Source: a virus. From it: a stretch of 64,000 nucleotides of DNA. The notes beneath the pieces were generated by a model, which was not told where the DNA came from, searched no databases, and worked only from the letters and a program-made list of their open reading frames with translations. Where the stretch lies: the IMG/VR virus record IMGVR_UViG_3300046009_005595, positions 1 through 64,000 of that record, one strand, 5' to 3'. Shown here one piece after another: positions 21,676-32,900 of the stretch; position 1 is the stretch's first letter, and every line of letters starts with the position of its first letter. The position numbers and the translations under genes are program-made.

Positions 21676-22515
21676 TTATTTACTTCTATTAGAAGATTTT
21701 TTATTAGGTTTTTTATTAATTTCAGATAAAGAGTTTTTCCAAACATTTTCTTTAGTTTCATTTTGGAAATTTTCATAAGGTAGATGTATAGCATACATCC
21801 ATTCGTGAGGTTGTACTTGCAACACTCTACTTTGTAAGTTTTTAATTATATATAATTTAATACATGGTTTATATGCTGATAAATTAACATTTCCTTTTAA
21901 TGTTTTTTGGTATGTTGTTAGTAATCTTCTTATTTCTTTATCTTTATTAAGTTTAGATCCAGCCATACTTAATTGTGCTAAAAACATAGCTCTTTGTTCA
22001 ATTGGAAGATAATGAAGATTTAGTCCAAGAAAATGAGTTTTTGCTAATCCTCCTTGTGGAGGTTCTAATAATATTATCAATGGAAATTTATCCCAATATG
22101 GAAGTTCTTTTTTATACTTGGCATCATAAGCAAAGAAATACATTCCACCTTCCATAAAAGTTTCTGATCTTTTTTGTGCAGTTGTTGTTCCTGGAATTCC
22201 ACTAGCTCCAGCTTTTAATCCTTTTATTTTTAAAACTAACCAAGATATTGCTTCTTTTTCTAATAGCTTTCTTTCTGATGGAGAAGCTTTTTTAAGTCTA
22301 CTTTGTATCGTAGGTGCTTCTTTACTTTTAAAAAATTGCTTATTGAGAATAATTTGTAAGTCTTTTGGGGCAACCTTTGTAGGTAATCCATTTTTAGACA
22401 TTAACTGCCATCCAATATTCTCATCTATAGCTTTTGGATTATACATATATACTTTACCGTTATATACGGTAGTATACCATTTACTATAATCTTGAGATGA
22501 ATTAATTTCTACCAT
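21676..22515 (-). CDS. 2: DNA end protector gp2-like
   Basis: 279 residues (T4 gp2: 274). The central LPYWDKFPLIILLEPPQGGL and FLGLNLHYLPIEQRAMFLAQ segments are typical of T4-like gp2, which caps the packaged DNA end and protects it from RecBCD at injection. The C-terminal tail is Lys/Ser-rich. It overlaps gp4 by one base (TAATG) on the same strand, and gp2 next to gp4 is the T4 arrangement. Length and neighbourhood carry much of the assignment. Confidence 0.72.
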   Translation of the reverse strand: MVEINSSQDYSKWYTTVYNGKVYMYNPKAIDENIGWQLMSKNGLPTKVAPKDLQIILNKQFFKSKEAPTIQSRLKKASPSERKLLEKEAISWLVLKIKGLKAGASGIPGTTTAQKRSETFMEGGMYFFAYDAKYKKELPYWDKFPLIILLEPPQGGLAKTHFLGLNLHYLPIEQRAMFLAQLSMAGSKLNKDKEIRRLLTTYQKTLKGNVNLSAYKPCIKLYIIKNLQSRVLQVQPHEWMYAIHLPYENFQNETKENVWKNSLSEINKKPNKKSSNRSK

Positions 22516-22973
22516 TATTTTTTACCAAATATTTCTTTTTCTGTTAGTATTTTGAATTCCCAACCTCTATCCCTACAATATTTTTCAGCAGCTTGCCATT
22601 TAGAGGAATTTATTCCCCAAGTGCATACTTCATTTATATACGTTTTATTAAGATTTTTCTTGAGTTTTGGAGGTTTTGTTTGAGCCTCTGGTTTAATTTC
22701 TATTAAATAAGTTTTCACAACATTTTCACTTATTTTTATTTTCGCATAAATATCAACAAAATATCTGTGATATTTACTATCAACTGGTGATAAATAGTAT
22801 ATGAAGAGTTCTTCTGAATGCCATTCTAACACATTAGGGTTAGTATCCATCCAAGAAAACACTTTGGTTTCCCAAGAAGATCTAGATATTATTTTATAAG
22901 GATCTCCTTTATATTTATTTTTATTTTTTGGATACCAAGGTTTAGGTTCAGGATATCTTCTATTTTTTATCAT
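22515..22973 (-). CDS. 4: Head completion protein gp4
   Basis: 152 residues (T4: 150). RYPEPKPWYPKNKNKYKGD, then ISRSSWETKVFSWMDTNP, LEWHSEELFIYYLSPVD and YRYFVDIYAKI ... IEIKPEAQTKPP are hallmarks of gp4. The Glu, Asp and E-x-K arrangement resembles a PD-(D/E)XK nuclease fold, known for this family. gp4 completes the DNA-filled head before tail attachment. It starts only 20 bases from the divergent gp48 gene, with no clear ribosome binding site. Confidence 0.88.
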   Translation of the reverse strand: MIKNRRYPEPKPWYPKNKNKYKGDPYKIISRSSWETKVFSWMDTNPNVLEWHSEELFIYYLSPVDSKYHRYFVDIYAKIKISENVVKTYLIEIKPEAQTKPPKLKKNLNKTYINEVCTWGINSSKWQAAEKYCRDRGWEFKILTEKEIFGKK

Positions 22974-22993
22974 AAATTTAAATTAAAAAAACT

Positions 22994-24106
22994 ATGCCAT
23001 TATACACAGGAAAAAACCCCTTAGATAGATTACAGGGAGGAACAGGGTTAGATACTAAAAATTATAATTTTAGTTATCTTACTTATCCTTTAGAGTTTGA
23101 TGATAAATTATCTTTTGGACATTATATGAATTTTTATATAAATGTTCAAAGCTTTTCTGATTATTTATCATCCGATTCAGGCAGATATAATACAAATCCA
23201 ACTTATAAAGATAATTTTGGAGACAATTCAACTGCTGTTGCTGGTGGTGGAGAAAAACCTGAATGGAATAAAGTATTCTATCCTGCTTTTGGATCAAAGT
23301 TTGCAGATCCATATAATTTAAAACCTGGTCCAACTTTAGGAGGAATTCCATCAGAACCAGGTGGACAAGGTATTATTAGTGATTTTCTTGGATCTTTATT
23401 TGGAGGAAGTCCTAGTAAGGCTTCTCAAGCTGTATTTCAAACAAGAATATCTCAAGCAATATCTTTATATATTCCAGATTCCATGAGTTTTACAACTTCA
23501 TACGATTGGCAGGATGCCAGTTTAACAGAAATGGGTGGAAAATATCTTAAAGGTGGTCAAGATATTGGTGGTGTATTAAGCGCAGTTCTTGATAAAGTTA
23601 GAGATAATGGATCAGAAGCAGCAAAAACAATAGGACAAGCAGCCTCGGATATATTATTAAATCCTACAGGAGGTAATACTTTCGGAGATGCTGTTATTGG
23701 AATGGCTGGAATGGCAGTAAATCCTCAGATATTTGTTCTATTCAGAGGTATTGATTTAAGAAGATTTCAATTCGATTTTATATTTACTCCTAAAAGTCCT
23801 CAAGAAGCAAAAAATGTTAGGAATATAATAAAAGCTTTTAGGTTTCATGCTGCTCCAGAAATAAGATCAGATTTTTCTAGATATTATGTTGCTCCTTCTA
23901 CTTTTAATATAGAATTCATGTATAAGGATAAAATCAATCAAAATATTTTCCAAATGACCACTTGTGTTCTTAATAGACTTTCTGTGGATTATGCTCCTTA
24001 TGGATGGGCTACATTTAATGATGGTATGCCTGTTCAAACAATATTATCAATGTCCTTCCAAGAAACTGAAATTATTACTAAATCTAAAGTTAATGAAGGT
24101 TATTAA
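22994..24106 (+). CDS. 48: Baseplate-tail tube cap protein gp48
   Basis: 370 residues (T4: 364). The N-terminus, MPLYTGKNPLDRLQGGTGLD, is followed by a linker of low complexity and a gp19-like C-terminal domain (FQFDFIFTPKSPQEAKNVRN, FSRYYVAPSTFNIEFMYKD, NRLSVDYAPYGWATFNDGMP). gp48 sits on the hub and starts tube polymerisation with gp54. First gene of the plus-strand baseplate run. The leader is AT-rich with no visible Shine-Dalgarno. Confidence 0.85.
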   Translation: MPLYTGKNPLDRLQGGTGLDTKNYNFSYLTYPLEFDDKLSFGHYMNFYINVQSFSDYLSSDSGRYNTNPTYKDNFGDNSTAVAGGGEKPEWNKVFYPAFGSKFADPYNLKPGPTLGGIPSEPGGQGIISDFLGSLFGGSPSKASQAVFQTRISQAISLYIPDSMSFTTSYDWQDASLTEMGGKYLKGGQDIGGVLSAVLDKVRDNGSEAAKTIGQAASDILLNPTGGNTFGDAVIGMAGMAVNPQIFVLFRGIDLRRFQFDFIFTPKSPQEAKNVRNIIKAFRFHAAPEIRSDFSRYYVAPSTFNIEFMYKDKINQNIFQMTTCVLNRLSVDYAPYGWATFNDGMPVQTILSMSFQETEIITKSKVNEGY

Positions 24107-24141
24107 AATGAAATCATATTTAAAATTTATAGGATAAATTA

Positions 24142-25035
24142 ATGCCATTATATTTTTCTAAATTACCAAAAACTTTTTACAATAATGTTTTATTAACAGA
24201 TATTGTAACTAGAGTAGCTATGATTGAGGAATACTTAAATAATATGGATTTATATTATGAATATCTCGTACAAGATGGAGATACTCCAGAAATAATAGCA
24301 GAAAAATATTATGGAGTATCAGAATATCATTGGATTATAATGATGACAAATAACATATTTAATGCTACTTTTGATTTTCCTATGGGATATGAAACTTTTA
24401 ATAATTATATTGAAGACAAATATAAAGATTTAGGAAAAGAAAGTCCAAAAAGTTTAAGAATATTGGATGCTGGTAGTAATTATACTAATGGAACTTATGA
24501 AGGTATTCCTTTAGTTATTACAAATCCAAATGAATTAACAAAATTAGGAACTGACCTTTCTGCAAAAATAATAATTTCTAGTAATAGAGTAACTTCAATT
24601 AGTGTTTATAATGGTGATGGTTACGATGCAAATACTAGATTAACTGTAGATTCTTCTCAATTATCAACAACAGGTAATGTTTGTAGTTTTTCTATTAATT
24701 CATTTATGAATGGATATGAATATTCAAAATTACATACAGACCCATTATTAGGATATAATAATTCAATAATAGCTTATGATCCAATATCCCTTCAGAAAAT
24801 ATCTGAAGAAACTTATACTGTTGGTAAAGAATCATATCTATTATTAGCTCCAACTTCAAAAATAATAAATTTTCCAGATGGTTCTTCTATTGGATATAAC
24901 TCAAATAAATATATTAAATCTATATATGATATTGAACTTGATAAGAATGAGGAAAAACGATTAATAAAAATATTGAAAGAGGAATATGTACATTATGTTG
25001 TTAAACAATTTAATACTATTATGGGATCGTTATGA
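24142..25035 (+). CDS. 53: Baseplate wedge protein gp53
   Basis: 297 residues (T4: 196). The N-terminal half has the LysM-like wedge signature: YFSKLPKTFYNNVLLTDIVT, then YEYLVQDGDTPEIIAEKYYG and WIIMMTNNIFNATFDFPMGY. It is extended by about 100 residues containing a beta-rich insertion (GSNYTNGTYEGIPLVI and on). gp53 links wedges into the baseplate. The stop overlaps the next start (ATGA). Confidence 0.87.
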   Translation: MPLYFSKLPKTFYNNVLLTDIVTRVAMIEEYLNNMDLYYEYLVQDGDTPEIIAEKYYGVSEYHWIIMMTNNIFNATFDFPMGYETFNNYIEDKYKDLGKESPKSLRILDAGSNYTNGTYEGIPLVITNPNELTKLGTDLSAKIIISSNRVTSISVYNGDGYDANTRLTVDSSQLSTTGNVCSFSINSFMNGYEYSKLHTDPLLGYNNSIIAYDPISLQKISEETYTVGKESYLLLAPTSKIINFPDGSSIGYNSNKYIKSIYDIELDKNEEKRLIKILKEEYVHYVVKQFNTIMGSL

Positions 25036-26465
25036 GTGATTTTAATCCTCAAAATTTTAGTATAGAAAAATTAAATTTAGTTACTTCTTCTGGAGCTAAT
25101 ATAGATATAAGATCTATGGTAGTTGAATTTAACTATTTTGAAGATATATTTGGCAATAGCACTTCTGGTAGTGTTATTTTGAGTAATTCTTTGAATTTAG
25201 ATGTTAATTATACTTGGAATGGTAGTGAATATTTAATATTATCTTTAAGTAAAGGAGAATATAATATATTTAGTACGGAACATTTGAATAAAATATTTAG
25301 AATATATAATATGGATGGTAAGAGATTAACAAAAGATACTAATGAAAATTTAATATTAAATTTTTGTAGTGAAGAGTTTTTAATATCTCAACAATATAAA
25401 ATCAATAAATCTTATAAAAATATGAAGATTGTTGATATGGTAAAAGATATTGCTTTTAATTATTTAAAAATACCAAAAAAAGAATTTACTAATTCAAATG
25501 CTTTTGATACTAGAGGTACATATGACATAGTTATACCTAATTTAATGCCTTTAGAGGCTATTAATTGGTTATGTACTTTCGCAATTTCATCAGATCCAAA
25601 AATAATAGGATCTACTTTTCTATTCTTTCAAGATAGATTTGGATGGAATTTTAAACCATTGTTAGCTATATATGGAGATTATGAAGTATATAATAAGAGA
25701 GGAAAAATATATAATACCTATTGGTATGGTACAAAAAACGATGGAAGCCAAACTGGAGATACTGTAGATTTTAAATCAATAATTTCATATCAAGTTTTAA
25801 ATTCTTATGATAGTTGTGATTATGTTACTGATGGAACTTTTGCTAATAAAGCAATAACTGTTAATTATATAACAAGAAAGCATGGAGTAGCAACATTTGA
25901 ATATGATTCATATTTTAATAAACTAAAACAATTAAGTTTATATAAACAACAGCCCTATGGACTAACCAATGGATTTACGAATAGATTTAATCACAAATAT
26001 AGCGATACTGTTGATAGTTTTGTAAAATGTATTTACTCGACTACAGACTTAGAGAAAAATGCATATATTAAGAAAAATACTCCAGCTATTAAGAATAATT
26101 ATTTAGAACAGTGTGTTCAATATAGATTTGCTCAAATGAAATTAATATCTTCTATTAGGGTTAAGATAGCTATTCCTGGAGATCCTTATATTACTGTTGG
26201 GGATGTTATTTATTTGTATCTGAAAGCTCCAGGACCAGAATCCATTGGATCTGATTTAAAGAAAAAAGAAGATAAAATATATTCTGGAATATATCTAGTA
26301 ACCGCAATAAGACATAGATTTAATCAAGATAATGATTTTGATACTACAATAGAACTATGTAAAGATAGTTTTATATCATCTGTTGAGGGATATAACACTT
26401 CAGGATTAGATACAGCTACTAATAATTCTTACATGAATACAGTTAAAACTTCTGGAGTTTTTTAA
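25032..26465 (+). CDS. 27: Baseplate hub protein, gp27-like
   Basis: 477 residues (T4 gp27: 391). The opening VTSSGANIDIRSMVVEFNYF and EDIFGNSTSGSVILSNSLNL is typical of the hub protein of T4-like cyanophages, with the torus-type fold that holds gp5. Later MPLEAINWLCTFAISSDPK and VTAIRHRFNQDNDFDTTIEL fit a gp27/VgrG-like barrel, as expected from its place immediately before gp5. Assignment rests on pattern and synteny. Confidence 0.75.
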   Translation: MSDFNPQNFSIEKLNLVTSSGANIDIRSMVVEFNYFEDIFGNSTSGSVILSNSLNLDVNYTWNGSEYLILSLSKGEYNIFSTEHLNKIFRIYNMDGKRLTKDTNENLILNFCSEEFLISQQYKINKSYKNMKIVDMVKDIAFNYLKIPKKEFTNSNAFDTRGTYDIVIPNLMPLEAINWLCTFAISSDPKIIGSTFLFFQDRFGWNFKPLLAIYGDYEVYNKRGKIYNTYWYGTKNDGSQTGDTVDFKSIISYQVLNSYDSCDYVTDGTFANKAITVNYITRKHGVATFEYDSYFNKLKQLSLYKQQPYGLTNGFTNRFNHKYSDTVDSFVKCIYSTTDLEKNAYIKKNTPAIKNNYLEQCVQYRFAQMKLISSIRVKIAIPGDPYITVGDVIYLYLKAPGPESIGSDLKKKEDKIYSGIYLVTAIRHRFNQDNDFDTTIELCKDSFISSVEGYNTSGLDTATNNSYMNTVKTSGVF

Positions 26466-26467
26466 TA

Positions 26468-27397
26468 ATGTTAAATAAAAAGAATGTACCTGGATTAGAT
26501 GGTTTTGTTTGGTGGACAGGTATTGTAGAAAATAGAAAAGATCCTTTAAAATTAGGAAGACTTCAAATTAGAACATTTTTATGGAACAATGATAATAAAG
26601 AAATGGTTCCAACTGAAAATTTATTATGGGCGCATCCTATATTTGCAACTAATGCAGCAAATGATACATGTACATTACGAGAAGGAGATGCTGTTTTTGG
26701 TTTTTATTTAGATGGAGATTCAGCACAAGCACCATTCTTCTTTGGAAGATTTCCTGACATTCCTGAAGTTTTATATCCAGAAAATAAAGGATTTTCAGAT
26801 CCTGGTTTAAATTTAAACGAAAGACCAGTAGAAATTAATAAATGGACAATGACTTCTACTGGTGTTAGATATGAAAACAGAAGTCCTGAAAGATATCCAG
26901 CAAAGCATAAATTAAATCAGCCAACTACAAGTAGATTAGCAAGAAATGAGGATATTACTAGAACTGCTGTAACCTTTGTTAATGATAATATGACAAAAGG
27001 AAGTACTGTTTTTGGAACAGAACCCCAATTAGCTTTTAATCCAGTATATCCATATAATAATTCAAAAGAATCAGAATCAGGACATTATTTTGATATAGAT
27101 GATACTAAAGATAATGAAAGAATTTTCTTAATGCATAGAACTGGAACTTTTGATGAAGTTGGGCCTGATGGAACAAGACATCAAAAAAATTGTAAAGATT
27201 ATTGGCATGTTGTTCACGGAACAAGAAATGAATATGCAAAAAATAATTATAATTTAGAAGTTGGTGGTAATTATAATATGAATGCTAATAAAGATATTAA
27301 TATATCTTCAGCATCAAATATAATTATAACTTCTTCAACAAGTGTAACTGTAGTATCTCCTTTGATAACACTGATTGGTAATGTTGTAATGAATTAA
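26468..27397 (+). CDS. 5: Central spike protein gp5, without lysozyme domain
   Basis: 309 residues versus 575 in T4. The N-terminal OB domain (WWTGIVENRKDPLKLGRLQI, then PTENLLWAHPIF and GDAVFGFYLDGDSAQAPFF) and the C-terminal beta-helix region (YNLEVGGNYNMNANKDINIS and on, ending in valine-rich strands) are present. The lysozyme domain between them is absent. Peptidoglycan cleavage is probably supplied by the lysozyme-like domain of the 896-residue protein. The short spike apex ends VVMN; no PAAR-like tip is seen here. Confidence 0.85.
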   Translation: MLNKKNVPGLDGFVWWTGIVENRKDPLKLGRLQIRTFLWNNDNKEMVPTENLLWAHPIFATNAANDTCTLREGDAVFGFYLDGDSAQAPFFFGRFPDIPEVLYPENKGFSDPGLNLNERPVEINKWTMTSTGVRYENRSPERYPAKHKLNQPTTSRLARNEDITRTAVTFVNDNMTKGSTVFGTEPQLAFNPVYPYNNSKESESGHYFDIDDTKDNERIFLMHRTGTFDEVGPDGTRHQKNCKDYWHVVHGTRNEYAKNNYNLEVGGNYNMNANKDINISSASNIIITSSTSVTVVSPLITLIGNVVMN

Positions 27398-27427
27398 TAG
27401 GCATTAATAAAAACCATAAATAGTAAC

Positions 27428-27838
27428 ATGAAAACAGTATATACACAACAACAAAATAGAATAGCTTTTTCGGATTTGGATCTTAATTTTAATATCCTTA
27501 AATCTAGTAAAAATTTAGATATAAACTATAATGATGATGCTATAAAACAATCAGTAAAAAATCTTATATTAACCAGACATTATGAAAAACCTTTTCATTC
27601 TAATATAGGATCTAGTATATATTCTTTATTATTTGAACAAATGACAGTAGCTACCGCTAGTATTATTGAAGCGGAAATTAATAGCGTATTAACTAAATAT
27701 GAACCAAGAATAACTTTATCTGGAATAATAGTTAAACCTGATTATGATAACCATATATATGACATACAAATAGAGTATTATATAGTTGGTCAAACTACTC
27801 CTGTATCAATAACAGTATTTTTAGAAAAATTAAGATAA
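27428..27838 (+). CDS. 25: Baseplate wedge protein gp25
   Basis: 136 residues (T4: 132), GPW/gp25 family. AFSDLDLNFNILKSSKNLDI, then ILTRHYEKPFHSNIGSSIYS and EAEINSVLTKYEPRI contain the conserved E-K-P-F/R-x-x-G signature. gp25 starts sheath polymerisation and joins gp6 and gp53 in the wedge core. No clear Shine-Dalgarno; a late-box-like CATAAATA (27415-27422) ends only 5 bases before the ATG. Confidence 0.9.
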   Translation: MKTVYTQQQNRIAFSDLDLNFNILKSSKNLDINYNDDAIKQSVKNLILTRHYEKPFHSNIGSSIYSLLFEQMTVATASIIEAEINSVLTKYEPRITLSGIIVKPDYDNHIYDIQIEYYIVGQTTPVSITVFLEKLR

Positions 27839-27881
27839 TAGACATGCATATACTAAACCAAAGGTATAAAGAGGAAACCCT

Positions 27882-29942
27882 ATGAGTGGAGCAAACTCAA
27901 ACATTCAATTGACAGGATTAGATTTTGATGATATTAAAAATAATTTAAAACTTTTTTTAAAAAGTCAAGATGTATTAAAAGATGCTAATTACGAAGGAAG
28001 TGTTTTATCTACTTTGTTAGATATTTTAGCATATAACACTCATTATCAAGCATATTATTTAAATATGATGGCTAATGAAATGTTTTTGGATACTTCAACT
28101 AAAAGAACTTCAGTAATATCACATGCTAAGTTATTAGGATATACTCCACAATCTTATATACCATCTTCAGCTAAAATTAATTTAGTATTTAATAATGTTA
28201 AAACAGATTTTATAACTATTCCAAAATATACTAAGTTTATGAGTAGTGTTGTTAATGGACAAACTTATAACTTTATAACAAATGAAGAAATAACTGTAAA
28301 ATCAAATAATTCAACAAAGTCTGCTACTGCTAATGATGTTATTATCATTCAAGGTGTTCCTATAGCACATCAATTTTTATATAGTAGCACTAATAATCCA
28401 AAATCTATATTTAAAATTCCAGATCCTACAGTAGATACTAGCACTATAAAAGTATTAGTGCAAAATTCCACAACAGATGTTAGGTTGGAGGTATACTCTC
28501 CACCAAAAGATTTATTAGCTTTAGATAGCAATTCATTGGTGTATTTTATTCAAGAATCTTTGGATGGATATTATGAAATTTATTTTGGAGATGGCTATTT
28601 AGGAAAGAAGTTAAATGATGGAAATATAGTTTATATAACATACATATCATCTTCAGAAAATATATCTGTTGATATATCTTCCTTTGCTTTAGTTGATGAT
28701 CTAGGAGACTATAGTTCATATAATATTGATATTGTAGAATCTTCAAGATCTGGTTCTGTTAAACAGTCTATTGATTCTATTAAATGGCTTGCTCCTAAAG
28801 TATATTCAGCACAAGAAAGAGCTGTTACTTTAAATGATTATATAGCACTAATAACAAAAAACTCACAACAATTTCCTATAGATTCTGTTAATGTTTGGTC
28901 TGGAGAATCTAATGTTCCTCCTATATATGGAAAGATATTCATATCACTAAAACCAAAAGGTGGATATTCATTAACAATATCTCAAAAAAATTATATAAAA
29001 GAAAATATAATAAAACCAATTAGTGTTGTTACTATAGAACCAATAATAGTAGATCCTGAATATACTTACGTTAGATTAGACATTAGTGCTATATATAATA
29101 AAAATAAAACATTAACTAGTTTAAATCAATTACAAGATTTTATTAAGTCAACAGTAAGTGATTTTTCTTCTAACACATTAAATACTTTTTATTCAACATT
29201 AGCTATTTCTGAATTATCTGAAAGGATTAATAATATTGATGATTCTATAATTGCAAATGAAATTGATGTTGTTTTAGAAAAAAGAATTATACCAGCATTA
29301 GGAACATCAAATAAATATACTATAGATTTTGGAGTTGCTATTAAGAGAGATGTTTTAAGAAAATCAGTATCTGTTAGTCCAACATTTAAAGTTATTGATA
29401 ATTTCAATTCAGTTTTAAGAAATGAAGTTTTTGTTGAAGAAACACCATCATCAGGATCTTCTATAATTAGCATTCAGGTAATGTCTCAAGGATTTAACTA
29501 TACTTCAGTTCCTACTGTTACTATAGTTGGAGATGGTAGTGGAGCAACCGCAGTAGCTGAAATATTAAATGGACAGATATCAAAAATAAATGTAACAAAT
29601 AAAGGATCAGGATATACTCAAGCAGCAGTTCAAATATCTGGAGGTGGTGGGCTTAATGCATACGCTCTTCCTACTATAGATTCTCAAATTGGATTGTTAA
29701 GAAGTTTTTATTATTTAGATGGAAATAAAATAATTTTAGATTCTAACTTTGGTGTTGTTGATTATTTAAATGGCATAATAACATTAAATTCATTTAATCC
29801 AGAAGAAATTAATAATTCATTATCAATATTAAGTATAAATGTTGTTCCTGATACTACACTAATAAAATCTATTAATAATAGAATTATTACAATAGATCCA
29901 TACGATTATACAGCAGTAAAAGTTACATTATCACAACAATGA
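27882..29942 (+). CDS. 6: Baseplate wedge protein gp6
   Basis: 686 residues (T4: 660), baseplate J family. The N-terminal segment FDDIKNNLKLFLKSQDVLKD then LLDILAYNTHYQAYYLNMMA with NEMFLDTSTKRTSVISHAKL is highly typical. About residues 536-600 hold a beta module (TVPTVTIVGDGSGATAVAE-like, GSGYTQAAVQISGGGG) that also occurs in gp7, gp8 and the 2195-residue protein. GAGG precedes the ATG; the stop overlaps gp7 (ATGA). Confidence 0.92.
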   Translation: MSGANSNIQLTGLDFDDIKNNLKLFLKSQDVLKDANYEGSVLSTLLDILAYNTHYQAYYLNMMANEMFLDTSTKRTSVISHAKLLGYTPQSYIPSSAKINLVFNNVKTDFITIPKYTKFMSSVVNGQTYNFITNEEITVKSNNSTKSATANDVIIIQGVPIAHQFLYSSTNNPKSIFKIPDPTVDTSTIKVLVQNSTTDVRLEVYSPPKDLLALDSNSLVYFIQESLDGYYEIYFGDGYLGKKLNDGNIVYITYISSSENISVDISSFALVDDLGDYSSYNIDIVESSRSGSVKQSIDSIKWLAPKVYSAQERAVTLNDYIALITKNSQQFPIDSVNVWSGESNVPPIYGKIFISLKPKGGYSLTISQKNYIKENIIKPISVVTIEPIIVDPEYTYVRLDISAIYNKNKTLTSLNQLQDFIKSTVSDFSSNTLNTFYSTLAISELSERINNIDDSIIANEIDVVLEKRIIPALGTSNKYTIDFGVAIKRDVLRKSVSVSPTFKVIDNFNSVLRNEVFVEETPSSGSSIISIQVMSQGFNYTSVPTVTIVGDGSGATAVAEILNGQISKINVTNKGSGYTQAAVQISGGGGLNAYALPTIDSQIGLLRSFYYLDGNKIILDSNFGVVDYLNGIITLNSFNPEEINNSLSILSINVVPDTTLIKSINNRIITIDPYDYTAVKVTLSQQ

Positions 29943-32900
29943 TACCAAATAATCACAAAACCTATTTAAATATTTTAAATAATATACCTCAGTATATTAA
30001 AGATGAAGACTCGTATGTAAATTTTATAAATTTCCTACAAGCATATTACGAATGGTTATCTGAAAAAGATAATGTTGAAGATAAAATAAACAATCTTCAA
30101 TATTATATGGATATTGATGAAACTATAGAAGAATTTGAAAAATATTTCTTTAATCAATTCCTTCAATATTTTCCTGAAGAAACTTTAGTAGATAAAAGAA
30201 AACTTGTAAAATTCTCAAAAGAGTTATATCAAAGAAAATCTACTCCAGCCTCTTTTAAATTTTTATTTAGGGCTTTATATAATTCAGACTGTGAAGTTTT
30301 TGAAGCTAAAGATTATATATTAAAAGCCTCTGATGGTAAATGGGCTACAAGTAAAACAGTACAGATAAAAACTATTGATAGTAGGTTTTTAAAAGTAAGA
30401 AATTATTTAATAATAGGTGAAATTTCTAAAGCTGTAGGTAGAATAGAAAAATCTAAAATAACTGGAACAAAAATAGAAATATTTTTAAGTGATATAAACA
30501 GAGATTTTACCTCTGGAGAATTCATAAGAATAGTTGATTCTAATTTTCAAGATGTTATAATCGATGGTAGTAATTTAAGAGCTAAAATTTCTGGTTCAGT
30601 TAAAACAATTTTAGTAAACCCAAATTTCACAGGATTGAATTATTTACCTGGTGATCCTGTTATTATTCATAATGGACTAAATCCAGATGTAGAAAATCCT
30701 ATTGGAGCTTTAGCTGAAGTTGAATCTGTTGCTGAAGGTGGACTTGGTAATATATTAGTATTAGATGGATCACAAGGATTTAGATTACATCCATATAGTG
30801 ATGTTGAAATTACTGGAGGTGGTGGTGGATTTGGAGCATCTGCTCAAGTTATCGGTGTTGATTATACTGATCCTTTCTTGACAACAGGCGTTTCTATGGA
30901 CACCGTATATAAGTACAGAAATATTCATTTGAATGATTCTGCTTATGGATTTTCTAATAATATGGTTGCTAATGCAAATACCAGATTAATAAATGCATTA
31001 ACAACCCCAACATTTACCACATACCCATTAAAAGCAATATCAGTTGTTAATAAAGGTAGTAGATATGTTAGAATACCTGATATTAATGTAGTTTCTAACT
31101 ATGCAACTGATATTCAAACTAAAGCAAATTTAGCAGCATTAAAAATATTAGGACCAATATCTGTTGTATCAAACGGAAGTAACTATTCGGTAAATGATAC
31201 TATAATCTTTTCTGGAGGAACAGGAGCAGGAGCATTTGCTAATGTAACTTCTGTAGATGGATCTGGTGGTATAGTATCTGTAGATTATGTTTCTAATTAT
31301 ACTAATAATGGACAAATTTATCCTATAGGTGGATTAGGTTATAATGTTCTTCCAACATTATCAGTAAAATCTTTAACCGGAAGTGATGCTGAATTAAGAG
31401 TTAATCATGTTCTCGGTGATGGTGAAATAGCAACAGCAGCAACAGATTCTATAGGTCAAGTAAAATCAATAAAAATTATTGAACCTGGTGAAGATTATAT
31501 AACAACCCCAGCAGTATCTTTAAGAATAATGGATATTGCAGTTGCTAACGTTTCATTATTAGAAATACCATCACAAGGATCAAAAATATATCAGGGAACT
31601 GCAAATTCATCAACATATAAAGCAATTTTATATTCCGTAAATCCTATATCAGCACCAGAAAATAAATTTGTTTTAAGAGTATATGATTATTCTGGAGTTA
31701 TAAAAAATGAACCTTTATATATTGATAAAGATACTATTAATGATCAATACTTTTCATATACAATATTAACTGATTATATATTTGGTAGATATAATAATGG
31801 TATTATTTATTATGGAAATGGTTCTGCTAGAGCTAATGCAAAATTATTAACAGGAACAACTGCATATGATGGAAAATATTTAAATGCTGATGGACATTTA
31901 AGTGCATATTGCAAATTAGAAAGTGAAGTATATAATAATTTTACATACTTTTTAGATGTTAACATTGAATTCAACAAATATAAAGAAATTTTATATAATG
32001 TTTTAAATCCTGCTGGGGTTAAGGTAATTGGAAAAAATATTATTTTAAATAATGATAAATTTAATAATGAATACAATCCTTTTGTATATACAAAAAAACA
32101 AAATATAAAAACTTTATTTGGATCAAATGCAAATGGTGTGATGGTTCTTTCTGATAGTATAGGAAGTAATATCATTCAATTGTATGGAGTGTCTGCAAAC
32201 ACATTAGCTTCATATATTGATCCTGATGTTGATGAAGTTAAATTAACTATTATTAATAATTCTCAGAGTGTTTCTCAGATGAACATTTTAGTTAATAGTA
32301 TGTTAATTCCAGAATTCCCACCAATAGGTAATACAATATATCAAGGAAGTTCTACATCACCAACATTCTATGGAAGTTTGTATGATTATGGTTTAGTATC
32401 TGAAAATTTATATGAGATTGTGTTAAAAGATTATCATGGAACTATAGATACTTCCAAAGGTGCTCAAATATATTGTGATAAATCTACAAATAATGATAAA
32501 TATTATACATTCCCTATTTATCTGGATAGTTATTATCCATATATGAAAGGTATTACTTCATATAACAATAGAGAAATTTTCTATTCAACAATAACTAAAG
32601 TGGTAAATACCAGCATAGAGTTAGAATCTTATAATATTATTAAATTTGATGGAGTTGCTAATGGATATTCATATAACGATAGCATTATTCTAACAGACAT
32701 AAACAATAAATTTAATTTGATAAATAATGGAAAATATAGTTCTTCAGAAAAACTAAGAGACATGGTTTTTGTTGGAGATCTAATTAATACTTCAAACAAT
32801 ACAGATTTAGTTGTTACTGAAGTAGATTATTCAAACAACGTTATATATTTTGCTTCAGGAACTGTTAATTCTGATGGTGATGAGACTAGTCCAGTTGAAA

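Noticed and set aside
27415-27422. CATAAATA as a late promoter of gp25
   Set aside because: It ends only 5 bases from the ATG, which would leave almost no leader, and it deviates at the first base. Kept as a note only.
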